Shown: positions 1 to 8,916, numbered from the stretch's first letter. The stretch is 64,000 bases of DNA from Inquilinus ginsengisoli_A (GCF_031453975.1 NZ_JAVDPW010000002.1:757912-821911), one strand, 5' to 3'. Notes: generated from the letters alone by a model not told the origin. Program-made: numbers and translations.

Positions 1-248
1 CGGTGGGCGGCACCGCCTATCTCAGCTTCACCAACACCCGCGGGCCGGCCGGCGTCACCGTCTCGGTGCCGATGATCCACAAGACCGAGACCGGCAAGCG
101 GTCGCATTTCATCACCGCCGAATTCGCCGTCACCGACGCGCCGGGGCCGGACGAGGTGCTGGTGGCGATCGGTGCCGCGGATGGCGGCCGGCTGCATCCG
201 CGCATCGCCGACCGGTTCCAGGATATGCGGGAGATGGGGCTGGCCTGA
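1..248 (+). CDS. AA_synth (DUF1185) family protein, C-terminal part
   Basis: The frame is open at the window edge and stops with TGA at 246-248, so only about the last 81 residues are present. The segment GGTAYLSFTNTRGP, the MIHK motif and the ending QDMREMGLA match, from memory, the C-terminus of the AA_synth family (PF06684). That family is small, about 190 residues, and its biochemical role is poorly defined; the name comes from an old amino-acid-synthesis phenotype. Nothing more can be said about its operon because the upstream part lies outside the window. The family call is likely right and the function is unknown. Confidence 0.7.
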   Translation, partial: VGGTAYLSFTNTRGPAGVTVSVPMIHKTETGKRSHFITAEFAVTDAPGPDEVLVAIGAADGGRLHPRIADRFQDMREMGLA

Positions 249-371
249 CCGATGGGCTAGCCGAGCGCAGCGGCCCATTGCCCCGGCGTGAGGCCGTGGC
301 TGCAGGCGCCCTTGGCCCTACCGCCGCGCGGGCCGGTGTCGCACAAGCGTCCAAGACCGGCGTCGCTTCGC

Positions 372-408
372 CCCTGTAGCCTGGTTCCCATCCGGCGACG
401 CTACAGGG
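372..408 (+). promoter_or_regulatory. Inverted repeat overlapping the ribosome-binding region of the LysE gene
   Basis: CCCTGTAGC at 372-380 and GCTACAGGG at 400-408 are perfect 9-base inverted arms with a 19-base spacer, six bases before the ATG at 415. The right arm contains the CAGGGA that would act as Shine-Dalgarno sequence. It could be an operator for a dimeric regulator or an RNA hairpin that hides the ribosome-binding site; the sequence alone does not decide. Confidence 0.5.
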
Positions 409-414
409 ATTCCC

Positions 415-1038
415 ATGATGGATCAGCTGCTTTTGGACCCCGGGGCCTGGCACCCCGTCCTGTCGCTGGTCCTGGCGGCCCTGGTGGTGATGGGCAGCCC
501 GGGCCCGTCGACCATCAGCGTCACCGCCGTCGGCGCCGCCTTCGGCTTCCGGCGGTCCCTGCCCTATGTGTCGGGGCTGATCCTGGGCACCACCGCCGTC
601 CTGCTCGCGATCGCCGCGGGGCTGGTCTCAATCCTGCTGTCGCTGCCACGCCTTGCCCCGGTCCTGCTGGGCCTGTCCGTCGCCTACATGATCTATCTGG
701 CGTTCAGGATCGCCACGGCGCCGCCCTTGTCCGAACCCGGCCGGGACGTCCAGGCGCCCGGCCTCGTCGGCGGCTTTCTGCTCGCGGTGGCCAATCCCAA
801 GGCCTATCTCGCCATCGCCGCGGTCTTCACCGGCACCACGCTCGCCGCCGATTCCCGCCTGACGGAAACGATGATCAAGGTGGCGGTGCTGACCGGGATG
901 ATCACCCTGATCCATCTCGCCTGGCTGGTCGCCGGCAGCGTCTTTGCCAGACTACTGCACCAACCGACGATATCCCGGGTGGTCAATCTGCTGTTCGCGG
1001 CCATCCTGGTGGCGACCACGGCCCTGGCAATTCTTTGA
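415..1038 (+). CDS. LysE/RhtB family amino-acid exporter
   Basis: A 207-residue inner-membrane protein of the usual length for the LysE/RhtB translocators, which export amino acids and small derivatives. It shows about six hydrophobic segments. The early SPGPS motif (about residues 29-33) and the GFLLAVANPKA segment (about residues 121-131) are family hallmarks. ATG at 415 or 418 is preceded by CAGGGA. A 9-base inverted repeat sits directly upstream and includes this ribosome-binding site. The gene is probably monocistronic; the substrate cannot be told from sequence. Confidence 0.88.
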   Translation: MMDQLLLDPGAWHPVLSLVLAALVVMGSPGPSTISVTAVGAAFGFRRSLPYVSGLILGTTAVLLAIAAGLVSILLSLPRLAPVLLGLSVAYMIYLAFRIATAPPLSEPGRDVQAPGLVGGFLLAVANPKAYLAIAAVFTGTTLAADSRLTETMIKVAVLTGMITLIHLAWLVAGSVFARLLHQPTISRVVNLLFAAILVATTALAIL

Positions 1039-1155
1039 TAGGATCGCGAGCGCCTCAGTTCCCGCAAGGTCGCGACTCGCGCCAGCCCAGCAGTTGAACC
1101 TGGTATTCCAGTTCGGTTACTCTGCGTATCTTACATGGGGGAAAGGCCGACGAGC

Positions 1156-1578
1156 ATGGATGCATCAGAACCCTCGTGGCGGTCGATCGCTATTCTCATC
1201 GGCAGGATCATCTTCGCCGCGGTTTTCATCATGGCCGTGAGCTTCAAGTTCCTCGGCATGGGCGACACCGCGGGCTACATCGCCGCCGCGGGTTTTCCGG
1301 CTCCGCTTCTCCTGGCCTGGCTTGCCGCGATCCTGGAATGTGCGCTGGCCATCTGTTTCCTCACGGGCGCGTTCTTCTCGGAAGCGGCGCTCGTCGCCGC
1401 GGCCTATGTCCTGTTCCTGGCCTTCGCCTTCCACGGCCCATCGCATTGGGCGGGGAACCAGGCCGAGTTCGGCTTCTTCGTCGATCACTTCTCCTTCATC
1501 GCCGGGCTGCTGTTCGCGGCCGTGAACGGTCCGGGGCGGCTGTTGGCGGTCTCCCGGACCGTGATCGGCAGGTCGTAG
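1156..1578 (+). CDS. DoxX family membrane protein
   Basis: About 140 residues with four hydrophobic segments, typical of DoxX/DoxD-like proteins (PF07681). These are small integral membrane proteins found in many redox and respiratory contexts without a common defined reaction. The segment AVFIMAVSFKFLG near the N-terminus followed by AAILECALAICFL fits the family. ATG at 1156 has GGGGGAAAGG about nine bases upstream; an in-frame ATG at 1135 would add seven residues and lacks a good ribosome-binding site. It stands alone, convergent with the next gene. Confidence 0.75.
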   Translation: MDASEPSWRSIAILIGRIIFAAVFIMAVSFKFLGMGDTAGYIAAAGFPAPLLLAWLAAILECALAICFLTGAFFSEAALVAAAYVLFLAFAFHGPSHWAGNQAEFGFFVDHFSFIAGLLFAAVNGPGRLLAVSRTVIGRS

Positions 1579-1591
1579 GCCCGGCGCGGTT

Positions 1592-2563
1592 TCAGACGCC
1601 CTCGTAGACCAGCTTGGTGAAGAGGGCGGGGCCGATGACGAACTGGCCCCATTTCGCGTCATAGGCCGCGGTCGGCTTGGCCGCGACGATCTCCTCCAGG
1701 GACCGGCCCTGGCGTTTCAGCGCCGCGACGTTGTCCCGGATCGCCACCAGCATGTCGCGATAGGCCTGGAGCTCCGCCCGGTTGCTGACGGGCTGGCCGT
1801 GGCCCGGGATGATGATCGTCTTGTCGGTGGTCACAGCCAGGGTGGCCTCGGCCCCGCGGATCGTGCCGTCGATGCTGCCGCCGGTCGAATAGTCGATGAA
1901 CGGGTAGATCCCATTCCAGTAGATATCGGCGGCGTGGACGATGTCCGCCTCGGCGAAGGTGACGGAGATGTCGCTGTCGGTGTGGGCCGGGCCGTAATAC
2001 TTCAGCGCGAGGGTGGAGCGGTTCAGTTGCACGCTCCGGTCCGTGGCGAAGACGTCGGCCGGAATGGCGCCCGGCGGCGATGCCGGGAAGTCGAAGTTCC
2101 AGTCCTCGACCCGCTGGGCGGCGATGAGATGCTTGCGGGTGTTCTCATGGGCCAGGATGGCAGCACCTTCGGCATGCAGCCATTCATTGCCGTCGGCATG
2201 GTCGAAATGCCAATGGGTGTTGATCAGGTGCGTGATCGGCTCGGGTCCCAGGCTGGCGAGGGCCTTGGTGAGCTGCGGCCGGGACACGCCGATGCCGGCA
2301 TCGACCAGCAGCTTGCCGTCCGGGCCGGTGAGCACGGCGATGTTGCCGCCGGACCCCTCGAGCACGCTGACATTGCCGCGCAGCGTGTGGACCTGGATCG
2401 GCGCCGTGGCCGCCGCCGCGCGGATCGTGTCGACGATGCCGCGGGCCTCGGTAAAGACCTGGTGCGGGGTCAGCCAGCTGCCGTCAGGGGCGAAGGTGGC
2501 CGAGCCGCCGCAGCACAGACAGAAGCCCTGGCGTGACGCGACGGGGTGATCGGCCGGCGTCAC
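1592..2563 (-). CDS. MBL-fold metallohydrolase
   Basis: Metallo-beta-lactamase-fold protein of 323 residues. The zinc-binding motif THWHFDHADG is present, with further likely ligands in GPAHTDSD and PGHGQP. The GTG start at 2561-2563 overlaps the stop of the upstream alpha/beta hydrolase (GTGA), so the two are translationally coupled. An upstream extension of the frame lies inside the hydrolase gene in another frame and was ignored. A lead segment with CLCCGG precedes the catalytic domain. The substrate is unknown; such proteins hydrolyse lactones, thioesters, sulfates or beta-lactams. Confidence 0.8.
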   Translation of the reverse strand: MTPADHPVASRQGFCLCCGGSATFAPDGSWLTPHQVFTEARGIVDTIRAAAATAPIQVHTLRGNVSVLEGSGGNIAVLTGPDGKLLVDAGIGVSRPQLTKALASLGPEPITHLINTHWHFDHADGNEWLHAEGAAILAHENTRKHLIAAQRVEDWNFDFPASPPGAIPADVFATDRSVQLNRSTLALKYYGPAHTDSDISVTFAEADIVHAADIYWNGIYPFIDYSTGGSIDGTIRGAEATLAVTTDKTIIIPGHGQPVSNRAELQAYRDMLVAIRDNVAALKRQGRSLEEIVAAKPTAAYDAKWGQFVIGPALFTKLVYEGV

Positions 2564-3462
2564 GGCCCGCCCCCTACCTTCCGATCGAGGAAGTCGCGGA
2601 TCAGGGGGAAGATCTCGTCGGCCTTGTCCTCCAGGGCGAAATGGCCGGTGTCGAACAGGTGGAATTCGAGGTCCGGCAGGTCGCGCTTGTAGGGGTGGGC
2701 GCCGTCGGCCGGAAAGATGACGTCGTTCTGGCCCCACACGATCAGCGTCGGCGGCTTGCGCTCGCGGAAGAAGGCCTGGAACTGGGGGTAGAGCGGGACG
2801 TTGCTGCCGTAGTCCTTGAACAGGTCGAGCTGGACGTCCTTGTTCCCCGGCCGGTCCAGCAGCGCCTGGTCGTGGACCCAGTTGTCGGGGGAGATGCGTG
2901 AGACGTCGCGCACGCCGTCGGTGTACTGGAACTTCGTCGTCTCCGGCGCCACCAGGAAGGCCAGCGCCTCGCGCCGCGCCGCCGAGTCCTCCGCCCAATA
3001 CGCCTTGATCGGGTCCCAGAACTGCTTGAGGCCCTCCTCATAGGCGTTGCCGTTCTGAATGATCAGCGCGCTGACCCGCTCGGGGTGCTTCAGCGCCAGG
3101 CGGTAGCCGACCGGCGCGCCATAATCCATCACATACATGGCGTAGCGCCGGACGCCGAGCTGCTCCAGCAGCCCGTCCACCACATCGGCGTAGTGGGCGA
3201 AGGTGTAGGCGTACTCCCGGTGGTCGGGCATGCCGCTCTGGCCGAAGCCGGGATAGTCCGGCGCGATCACGCGGTAGCGGTCCGCCAAAGCGGGGATCAA
3301 ATTGCGGAACATATGCGACGAGGTCGGGAAGCCGTGCAGCAGCAGCACGACCGGCGCATCGGCCGGGCCGGCCTCGCGGTAGAAGACCTCCACGCCTTCG
3401 ATGGCGACGGTGCGATGGTGGGTGACGGCCGGCTTCGGGGCTTGCATCTCGGTCTTCCTCAT
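2560..3462 (-). CDS. Alpha/beta hydrolase with Asp nucleophile (haloalkane dehalogenase/epoxide hydrolase-like)
   Basis: A 300-residue alpha/beta hydrolase. The oxyanion-hole region LLLHGFPTSSHMF and the nucleophile elbow VMDYGAP put Asp where lipases have Ser. That points to the dehalogenase, epoxide hydrolase and fluoroacetate dehalogenase branch. A catalytic His is visible in DTGHFALE near residue 275. It is the first gene of a two-gene unit with the MBL hydrolase, overlapping by four bases, and lies divergent from the LysR gene at 3577, a common arrangement for a regulator and its target. Dehalogenase versus epoxide hydrolase cannot be separated here. Confidence 0.82.
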   Translation of the reverse strand: MRKTEMQAPKPAVTHHRTVAIEGVEVFYREAGPADAPVVLLLHGFPTSSHMFRNLIPALADRYRVIAPDYPGFGQSGMPDHREYAYTFAHYADVVDGLLEQLGVRRYAMYVMDYGAPVGYRLALKHPERVSALIIQNGNAYEEGLKQFWDPIKAYWAEDSAARREALAFLVAPETTKFQYTDGVRDVSRISPDNWVHDQALLDRPGNKDVQLDLFKDYGSNVPLYPQFQAFFRERKPPTLIVWGQNDVIFPADGAHPYKRDLPDLEFHLFDTGHFALEDKADEIFPLIRDFLDRKVGGGP

Positions 3463-3576
3463 CTGGAGGGCCTGCGGGGGAGTGACCCATCTGCCGCCGC
3501 AAGAGGCTACGGCTTTGTCCCCGTCGCCAGAACGTCTATCGTGGGAAAGCCTTGCTTTCGCCAGCCGGAAGGACCG

Positions 3577-4494
3577 ATGGACCGACTGGACGCCATGCGC
3601 GTGTTCGTCACCACGCTCGATGAAGGGAGCCTTGCCGGTGCCGGACGTCGGCTGGGCCGCTCACCGGCCGCCGTCACCCGCGCCATCGCCTTTCTCGAAA
3701 GCCAGGTCGGCGTCCAGCTGCTGCATCGCAGCACGCGTGGCCTGCGGCTGACCGATGCGGGCGAACGCTACGCCGCGGCCTGCCGCCGCATGCTGACCGA
3801 CCTCGAGGAAGCCGACCTGTCGGTGGCCGGCGAACGAACCGCGCCGCGTGGCCTGCTGACGATCACGGCGCCGGTGATGTTCGGAACCCAGATCCTGCGC
3901 CCGATCATCGGCGCCTTCCTGCGGGCCCATCCCGACGTCCAGGTCCGCTTCCTGCTGCTCGACCAGATGATCAACCTGATCGAGGAGGGCGTGGACGTGG
4001 CGCTGAGGATCGCGGCCCTGCCGGATTCGGCGATGATCGCGCTGCATGTCGGCAATGTCAGGCGCGTGCTGTGCGCCTCGCCGGACTACCTCGCGCGCAA
4101 GCCGGCGATCACGGTGCCGGCCGATCTTTCGGAGCATGACTGCATCGCGATCGCCCCGCTGAGCCCGAATGAGGTCTGGAGCTTCCCGCCGGCGCCGGGA
4201 CACCGGGTGAACCGCAACGTGCGGGTGCGCCCGCGCCTGATGGTCAATGCCGATCAGGCCGCGGTGGACGCCGCCGTGGACGGCGAGGGCGTGCTGCGCG
4301 TCATGTCGTACAAGATCGACCGCCACGTCCGGGAAGGCCGCCTCGTCATCCTGCTGCCGGACGACGAGTTGCCCCCGCTGCCCGCCCATCTCATCGCCCC
4401 CGAAGGCCGGCTGGCGACCGCCAAGGTCCGGGCCTTCATGGATTTCGCCGCGGCCCGGCTGAAGGCGGTGTTCGCCGACATGAACCGACCGTGA
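3577..4494 (+). CDS. LysR family transcriptional regulator
   Basis: A LysR-type regulator of 305 residues, the normal length. The N-terminal winged helix-turn-helix begins MDRLDAMRVFVTTLDEGSLA and continues through SPAAVTRAIAFLE; an effector-binding domain follows from about residue 90. ATG at 3577 is preceded by GGAAGG at 3567-3572. The frame stays open far upstream, but that part is antisense to the hydrolase gene. The divergent position next to the alpha/beta hydrolase/MBL pair suggests that pair as its target; this is an inference. Confidence 0.9.
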   Translation: MDRLDAMRVFVTTLDEGSLAGAGRRLGRSPAAVTRAIAFLESQVGVQLLHRSTRGLRLTDAGERYAAACRRMLTDLEEADLSVAGERTAPRGLLTITAPVMFGTQILRPIIGAFLRAHPDVQVRFLLLDQMINLIEEGVDVALRIAALPDSAMIALHVGNVRRVLCASPDYLARKPAITVPADLSEHDCIAIAPLSPNEVWSFPPAPGHRVNRNVRVRPRLMVNADQAAVDAAVDGEGVLRVMSYKIDRHVREGRLVILLPDDELPPLPAHLIAPEGRLATAKVRAFMDFAAARLKAVFADMNRP

Positions 4495-4498
4495 CGCC

Positions 4499-5506
4499 CT
4501 AATCCTCCACGGTGCCGATCACCGTCAGGCAGTCCCCCGCCTTGACCAGGCCGGGGAAGTGCCGGGCGGCGAGGATGCCGTTCAGCGCCGCCCGGTATTC
4601 CGCCGGCGCCCCGCCGGTGCGGTCGACCGGGTGGATCCGGGCGATGACGTCGCCCTTCCGCACCGGGTCGCCGAGATCGACGCAGGTCTCGGCCATGCCG
4701 TCCTGCTCCGCGAAGCAGAAGCAGTCGGAAGACGGCATGTCGAGCCAGCGGCTGGGCGCCGGCTCCACCGCCTCCGCCAGGATGCCGGCATGGCGCAGCA
4801 GGTTGCGCACGCCGCGTTTGGCGATGCCGACGGTGCGGGCCGTGGCGGTGCCGCCGCCGCCGAGTTCGGTGGTGACGAAGACCTTGCCCGCCGCCTCGGC
4901 CGCGGTGTCGTACATGCCGACGGCGTCGATCTCCAGCATCCGCATCGACCAGGGCGCCGCGAAGGCCGCGACCGCCGCGAAGCTGCGCGCCTCCTGGTCC
5001 TTGTCGGGCAGGATATGGGCGGCGGCGAAGGGCACGAAATCCAGCGTCTTCCCGCCGGAATGGAAGTCCAGCACGATGTCGGCCAGCGGCAGCAGGGCGC
5101 GCTGGAAATAGTCCGCGATCTTCTGCGTCGCGGTGCCGTCGGGCCGGCCGGGGAAGCTGCGGTTCAGATTGCCCTTGTCGATCGGCGAGGTGCGGGTGCC
5201 GGCGCGGAAGGCCGGGTAGTTCATCGCCGGGACGATGATCACCCGCCCCCGCACCTGCGCCGGATCCAGCGTCCGCGCCAGGTCGAACAGCGCGATCGGG
5301 CCCTCGTATTCGTCGCCGTGATTGGCGCCGGTGAGAAGGGCGGTCGGGCCCTCCCCGTTCTGGATCACGGCGATCGGGATCATCACCGAGCCCCAGGCGG
5401 AATCGTCCCGGCTGTAGGGCAGGCGCAGCGTGCCGTGCTGCACCCCGTCGCGGTCGAAATCGACCGACGGCACGATCGGCGATGGCGGCAGGTCGACACC
5501 GGTCAT
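4499..5506 (-). CDS. eutE: N-acetyl-diaminobutyrate deacetylase of ectoine catabolism
   Basis: A 335-residue member of the succinylglutamate desuccinylase/aspartoacylase zinc family, matching EutE/DoeB. These deacetylate N-acetyl-L-2,4-diaminobutyrate, the product of ectoine ring opening, to diaminobutyrate and acetate. The metal site is seen in GANHGDEYEGP (His and Glu) and LDFHSGGKT (His). The ATG at 5504-5506 overlaps the eutD stop (ATGA), so translation is coupled. It is the last gene of the minus-strand ehu-eut unit. The family and the complete ectoine context make the assignment firm. Confidence 0.92.
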   Translation of the reverse strand: MTGVDLPPSPIVPSVDFDRDGVQHGTLRLPYSRDDSAWGSVMIPIAVIQNGEGPTALLTGANHGDEYEGPIALFDLARTLDPAQVRGRVIIVPAMNYPAFRAGTRTSPIDKGNLNRSFPGRPDGTATQKIADYFQRALLPLADIVLDFHSGGKTLDFVPFAAAHILPDKDQEARSFAAVAAFAAPWSMRMLEIDAVGMYDTAAEAAGKVFVTTELGGGGTATARTVGIAKRGVRNLLRHAGILAEAVEPAPSRWLDMPSSDCFCFAEQDGMAETCVDLGDPVRKGDVIARIHPVDRTGGAPAEYRAALNGILAARHFPGLVKAGDCLTVIGTVED

Positions 5507-6681
5507 GGCTTGACGAAGAGCTGGCGCGGCACGTCGGCCAGGATCTCGACCCCGCCCTCGGCGATGGCGATGCTCTCGGTGATCTCCAGCCCCATGTCTT
5601 CCAGCCATAGCCCGGTCATGAAGTGGAAGGTCATGCCGGGCTCCAGCACGGTGCGGTCGCCCGGGCGCAGGCTCATGGTCCGTTCGCCCCAATCCGGCGG
5701 ATAGCTCAGCCCGATCGGGTAGCCGGTGCGGTTGTCCTTGGTGATGCCGTACTTCTTCAGCACGCCGAAGAAGGCATGGGCGATGTCCTCGCAGGTGTTG
5801 CCCGGCCGCGCCGCCTCCAGCCCGGCCTCCATCCCCTCCAGCACCGCCTTCTCGGCGTCGAGGAAGGCCTGGGTCGGCTTGCCCAGGAACACCGTGCGCG
5901 ACAGCGGGCAGTGGTAGCGCTTGTAGCAGCCGGCGATCTCGAAGAAGGTTCCCTCCCCGCTGCGCATCGGCTTGTCGTCCCAGGTCAGGTGCGGCGCCGA
6001 GGCGTCCGCGCCCGAGGGCAGCAGCGGCACGATTGCGGGATAGTCGCCGCCGACGCCGTCCACCCCGCGGATGCCGGCATCGTAGATCTCGGCGACGAGG
6101 TCGTTCTTGCGCAGGCCGGGCTCGACTTTCTCGACGATCCGCTTGTGCATCGCCTCGACGATGCGCGCGGCCTTTCGCATGTAGTCCAGCTCCTGCGGGC
6201 TCTTCACCGCGCGCTGCCAGTTCACCAGCGCGGTGGCGTCGGCGAAGCGGGCGTTGGGCAGGTGGCGCTGCAGCGATGCGAAGGCGGCGGCCGAGAACCA
6301 GTAATTGTCCATCTCGACGCCGATCGACAGCCGGCCCCAGCCGCGCGAGTCGATGATCCCGGCCAGCCGGTCCATCGGGTGCCGTTCGGTCGACTGCACG
6401 TAATGGTCGGGATAGCCGATGATGTTGTCATGCGCGAGATAGGCGGTGCGCTTTGCGCCGTTGGCGTCCTGGCCGCGGCCGTACCAGATCGGCTCGCCCT
6501 CCGGCGGCACCAGCACGCCCTGGTGGACGTAGAAGGACCAGCCGTCATAGCCGGTCAGCCACGCCATGTTCGAGGGGTCGCTGACCCACAGCAGGTCGAT
6601 CCCCTGGCGGGCCATGGCGGCGCGGGTCTTGGCCAGCCGCGCGGCATATTCCTCGCGGCTGAAGTTCAAGGTGACGGACAT
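5503..6681 (-). CDS. eutD: Ectoine hydrolase (M24 peptidase family)
   Basis: A 392-residue protein of the creatinase/prolidase (M24) fold that matches EutD/DoeA. The enzyme opens the ectoine ring to N-acetyl-diaminobutyrate. The N-terminal creatinase-type domain covers roughly residues 1-155. The C-terminal pita-bread domain carries segments such as GTFFEIAGCYKRYHCPLSRT and LEPGMTFHFMTGLW, and GLEITESIAI near the end. It lies directly upstream of eutE with a 4-base overlap and downstream of eutC. Cytoplasmic; no signal peptide. Confidence 0.93.
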   Translation of the reverse strand: MSVTLNFSREEYAARLAKTRAAMARQGIDLLWVSDPSNMAWLTGYDGWSFYVHQGVLVPPEGEPIWYGRGQDANGAKRTAYLAHDNIIGYPDHYVQSTERHPMDRLAGIIDSRGWGRLSIGVEMDNYWFSAAAFASLQRHLPNARFADATALVNWQRAVKSPQELDYMRKAARIVEAMHKRIVEKVEPGLRKNDLVAEIYDAGIRGVDGVGGDYPAIVPLLPSGADASAPHLTWDDKPMRSGEGTFFEIAGCYKRYHCPLSRTVFLGKPTQAFLDAEKAVLEGMEAGLEAARPGNTCEDIAHAFFGVLKKYGITKDNRTGYPIGLSYPPDWGERTMSLRPGDRTVLEPGMTFHFMTGLWLEDMGLEITESIAIAEGGVEILADVPRQLFVKP

Positions 6682-6692
6682 GGCGGTGCCTT

Positions 6693-7685
6693 TCAGCTTT
6701 CGAAGGGGGTGCCGATGCCGGCGGCGGCCACGCGGCCGCGGGCCAGGGTGGCGATGGCGGTGTCCTGGGCGCCGGTGCCGGTGAGGTCGGCGACGGTGAT
6801 GGCGGTGGCGGAGCTGCGGCTGGGCGCGGTGCCGGCGATGACGGCGCCGAGTTCGGGGAAGACGGCATCGGCCGCGACGGTGCCGGCGGCGATGGCGTGA
6901 TGCAGCTCGCCCAGCCGCCGCACCTGCGCCAGGCTGTCGGCGACATAGAGGTCGGCACGGGCGAGGATGGCGGGATCCAGCTCGTTCTTGTGCTCGGCGT
7001 CCGAGCCTATCGCGGTGATGTGCTGGCCGGGCGACAGCCAGCCGGCGCTCAGCACCGGTTCGGTCGCCGGCGTGGTGGTGACGATGATGTCGGCGCCGTC
7101 GACCGCTGCTTCCGGCGCCACCTCGGCGCGGACGGCGATGCCCAGCCGGTCGGACAACGTCACCGCCAGGGCATCCGCCCGCTCGGGCCGGCGGGCCCAG
7201 ATCCGCGCCTCGACGATCGGCCGCACCAGCATCAGCGCCTGCAACTGCAGCTGCGCCTGCATGCCGGCACCGAAGATCGCGGCCACCTTCGCATCCTTGC
7301 GGGACAGGTGCCTGGCCGCCACCGCGCCCGCCGCGGCGGTGCGCACGTCGGTCAGGTAGCCATTGTCGAACAGCACCGCATCGACCTGCCCGGTCCTGGC
7401 ACTGAACAGCACCATCAGCCCGCTGGTGCTGGGCAGGCCCAGCTTCGGGTTGTCGAAGAAGCCGGGGCTGATCTTGATGGCGAAGCCGTCCAGGCCGGGC
7501 ACATAGGCGGTCTTCACATCGACCTCGCCATGATGCTCAGGGATGTCCAGGCGCAGGATCGGCGGCATCACCACCGCCTTGGTGGCCAGCGCCAGGAACG
7601 CCTGCTCGACGCAGGCGACGGTATCGCGGTCGAGCGGCACGGCGCGGCGCAGTTCCGCCTCCGTCACGATGGTCATGCGGGGCAC
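6693..7685 (-). CDS. eutC: EutC, ornithine cyclodeaminase/mu-crystallin-like protein of ectoine use
   Basis: A 330-residue protein of the ornithine cyclodeaminase/mu-crystallin family with a Rossmann segment around VAAIFGAGMQAQLQLQAL (about residues 133-150). EutC accompanies EutB and EutA in ectoine clusters, and the three together have been proposed to convert 5-hydroxyectoine to ectoine. The start is probably the GTG at 7683-7685, with GGAGGAG six bases upstream. An ATG at 7674-7676 that overlaps the eutB stop is the alternative. The product ends 11 bases before eutD. Confidence 0.9.
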   Translation of the reverse strand: MPRMTIVTEAELRRAVPLDRDTVACVEQAFLALATKAVVMPPILRLDIPEHHGEVDVKTAYVPGLDGFAIKISPGFFDNPKLGLPSTSGLMVLFSARTGQVDAVLFDNGYLTDVRTAAAGAVAARHLSRKDAKVAAIFGAGMQAQLQLQALMLVRPIVEARIWARRPERADALAVTLSDRLGIAVRAEVAPEAAVDGADIIVTTTPATEPVLSAGWLSPGQHITAIGSDAEHKNELDPAILARADLYVADSLAQVRRLGELHHAIAAGTVAADAVFPELGAVIAGTAPSRSSATAITVADLTGTGAQDTAIATLARGRVAAAGIGTPFES

Positions 7686-8665
7686 GGTGTCTCCTCCCAG
7701 GCGCCGCTGACGATCCTGCGGTGCAGCGCCATGTCGATGTTGCGGCCCGAGACCACCAGCACGGTCGGACCGGATACGGTGAGCTTGCCGGCCAGCAACG
7801 CGCCGATGCCGACCGCGCCGCCGCCCTCGACGATCTCCTGCTCCGCGGCATAGGCGTGGTCGATCGCCGCGGCGATCTCGGCCTCGGCCAGCAGCACGAC
7901 CTCGTCCAGCAGGTCGCGGGCCAGGGCAAAGGTGTGGCGGTTGTCCAGGCCGATGCCGCCGCCGAGCGAATCCGCCAGGGTCGGCAATTCCTCGACCGGC
8001 ACCGGGCGGCCGGCGGCAAGGCTGAGCTGCATCGCCGGGCCGCGTTCCATCGACACGCCGGTCATCCGGGCCAGTGGCCGCAACGCCTTGACCGCCGCGG
8101 CGATGCCGCCGAACAGGCCGCCGCCGGACAGCGGCACCACCACCTGCTCCACGTCGGCCACGTCGGCGACGATCTCCAGCCCGATGCTGCCCTGGCCGGA
8201 GATCACATCCGGGTGATCGAAGGGCGGGATGGCGGTGAACCCCTCCTCCGCCACCAGCCGGTCGACCTCATCCTGGGCGTCGTCCTGCGACCGGCCGACG
8301 ATGCGGATCTCCGCCCCCAGGGTGCGGATCGCGGCGACCTTGTTCTCCGGCACCAGGGCGGACATGCACACGATGCAACGCAGGCCTTGGCGGGCGGCGG
8401 CATGAGCCAGGCCGCGGCCGTGATTGCCGGTCGAGGCGGCGGCGATCCCAACCTTGCGGGCCTCCGGCGGCAGCGACAGCACCGCGTTGGTCGCGCCGCG
8501 CAGCTTGAAGCTGCCGGTGGTCTGCCGGGTCTCGAGCTTGAGGAACACCGGCGCGCCGGCGCGCTCCGACAGGGTCGGCGACGGCACCAGCGGCGTGCGC
8601 ACGACCTCTCCGGCGATGCGCTCCGCGGCGGCATGGATGGTGGCGAGGGTGACGGCGTGGGTCAT
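7673..8665 (-). CDS. eutB: EutB, threonine dehydratase-like PLP enzyme of ectoine use
   Basis: A 330-residue fold-type II PLP enzyme resembling serine/threonine dehydratases. The PLP lysine lies in TTGSFKLRGA and a glycine-rich phosphate loop in PLSGGGLFGG. In ectoine clusters this protein is EutB, thought to act with EutC (and EutA) on hydroxyectoine. It overlaps eutC by up to 13 bases. It is separated from the upstream eutA by about 300 bases of palindromic repeats, the only large gap in the ehu-eut unit. Threonine dehydratase activity is not expected given its neighbours. Confidence 0.9.
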   Translation of the reverse strand: MTHAVTLATIHAAAERIAGEVVRTPLVPSPTLSERAGAPVFLKLETRQTTGSFKLRGATNAVLSLPPEARKVGIAAASTGNHGRGLAHAAARQGLRCIVCMSALVPENKVAAIRTLGAEIRIVGRSQDDAQDEVDRLVAEEGFTAIPPFDHPDVISGQGSIGLEIVADVADVEQVVVPLSGGGLFGGIAAAVKALRPLARMTGVSMERGPAMQLSLAAGRPVPVEELPTLADSLGGGIGLDNRHTFALARDLLDEVVLLAEAEIAAAIDHAYAAEQEIVEGGGAVGIGALLAGKLTVSGPTVLVVSGRNIDMALHRRIVSGAWEETPCPA

Positions 8666-8693
8666 CGGGCGGGCCTCGCCGTCCGCAGAGAGA

Positions 8694-8730
8694 CGTAGGT
8701 TGGGTTCGCACTTGGCGAACCCAACCTACG
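8694..8730. repeat. Perfect 16-bp palindrome between eutA and eutB
   Basis: CGTAGGTTGGGTTCGC at 8694-8709 is followed after five bases by its exact reverse complement at 8715-8730. This is a dispersed REP-like palindrome type known from many bacteria. In RNA it forms a very stable hairpin inside the eutA-eutB gap and could act in mRNA processing or attenuation; there is no uridine tract for a classical terminator. Confidence 0.8.
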
Positions 8731-8767
8731 AACTGTTCCCTCAGGACGCAGGCCCACCTTTTTTTGT

Positions 8768-8916
8768 CCCCCCTCCCCTTGCGGGAGGGGGGCAGGGGGA
8801 GGGGTCTGCGCGCGTCCGCGCGCGAATGCGATGGGCCTCGGAGTTCCGACCGGATGCGGCCGGTTCTGGCGGAGGGAACCCCCTCCCCCTACCCCCCTCC
8901 CGCAAGGGGAGGGGGG
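8768..8916. repeat. GC-rich BIME/REP-like inverted element in the eut operon
   Basis: A C-rich arm with TTGCGGGAGGGG at 8768-8804 is matched in inverted form at 8879-8916 (CCTCCCGCAAGGGG region), about 75 bases apart. The same kind of element, with CTCCCGCTTGCGGGAG cores, occurs between 27419 and 27617. Together with the 16-bp palindrome it fills the 304-base interval 8666-8969, which shows no gene. It may reduce or separate expression of eutBCDE from ehuABCD-eutA. Confidence 0.75.

Noticed and set aside
7673..8665. Biosynthetic threonine dehydratase (ilvA-like)
   Set aside because: It lacks a regulatory domain and lies between eutA and eutC, so EutB is the better call.
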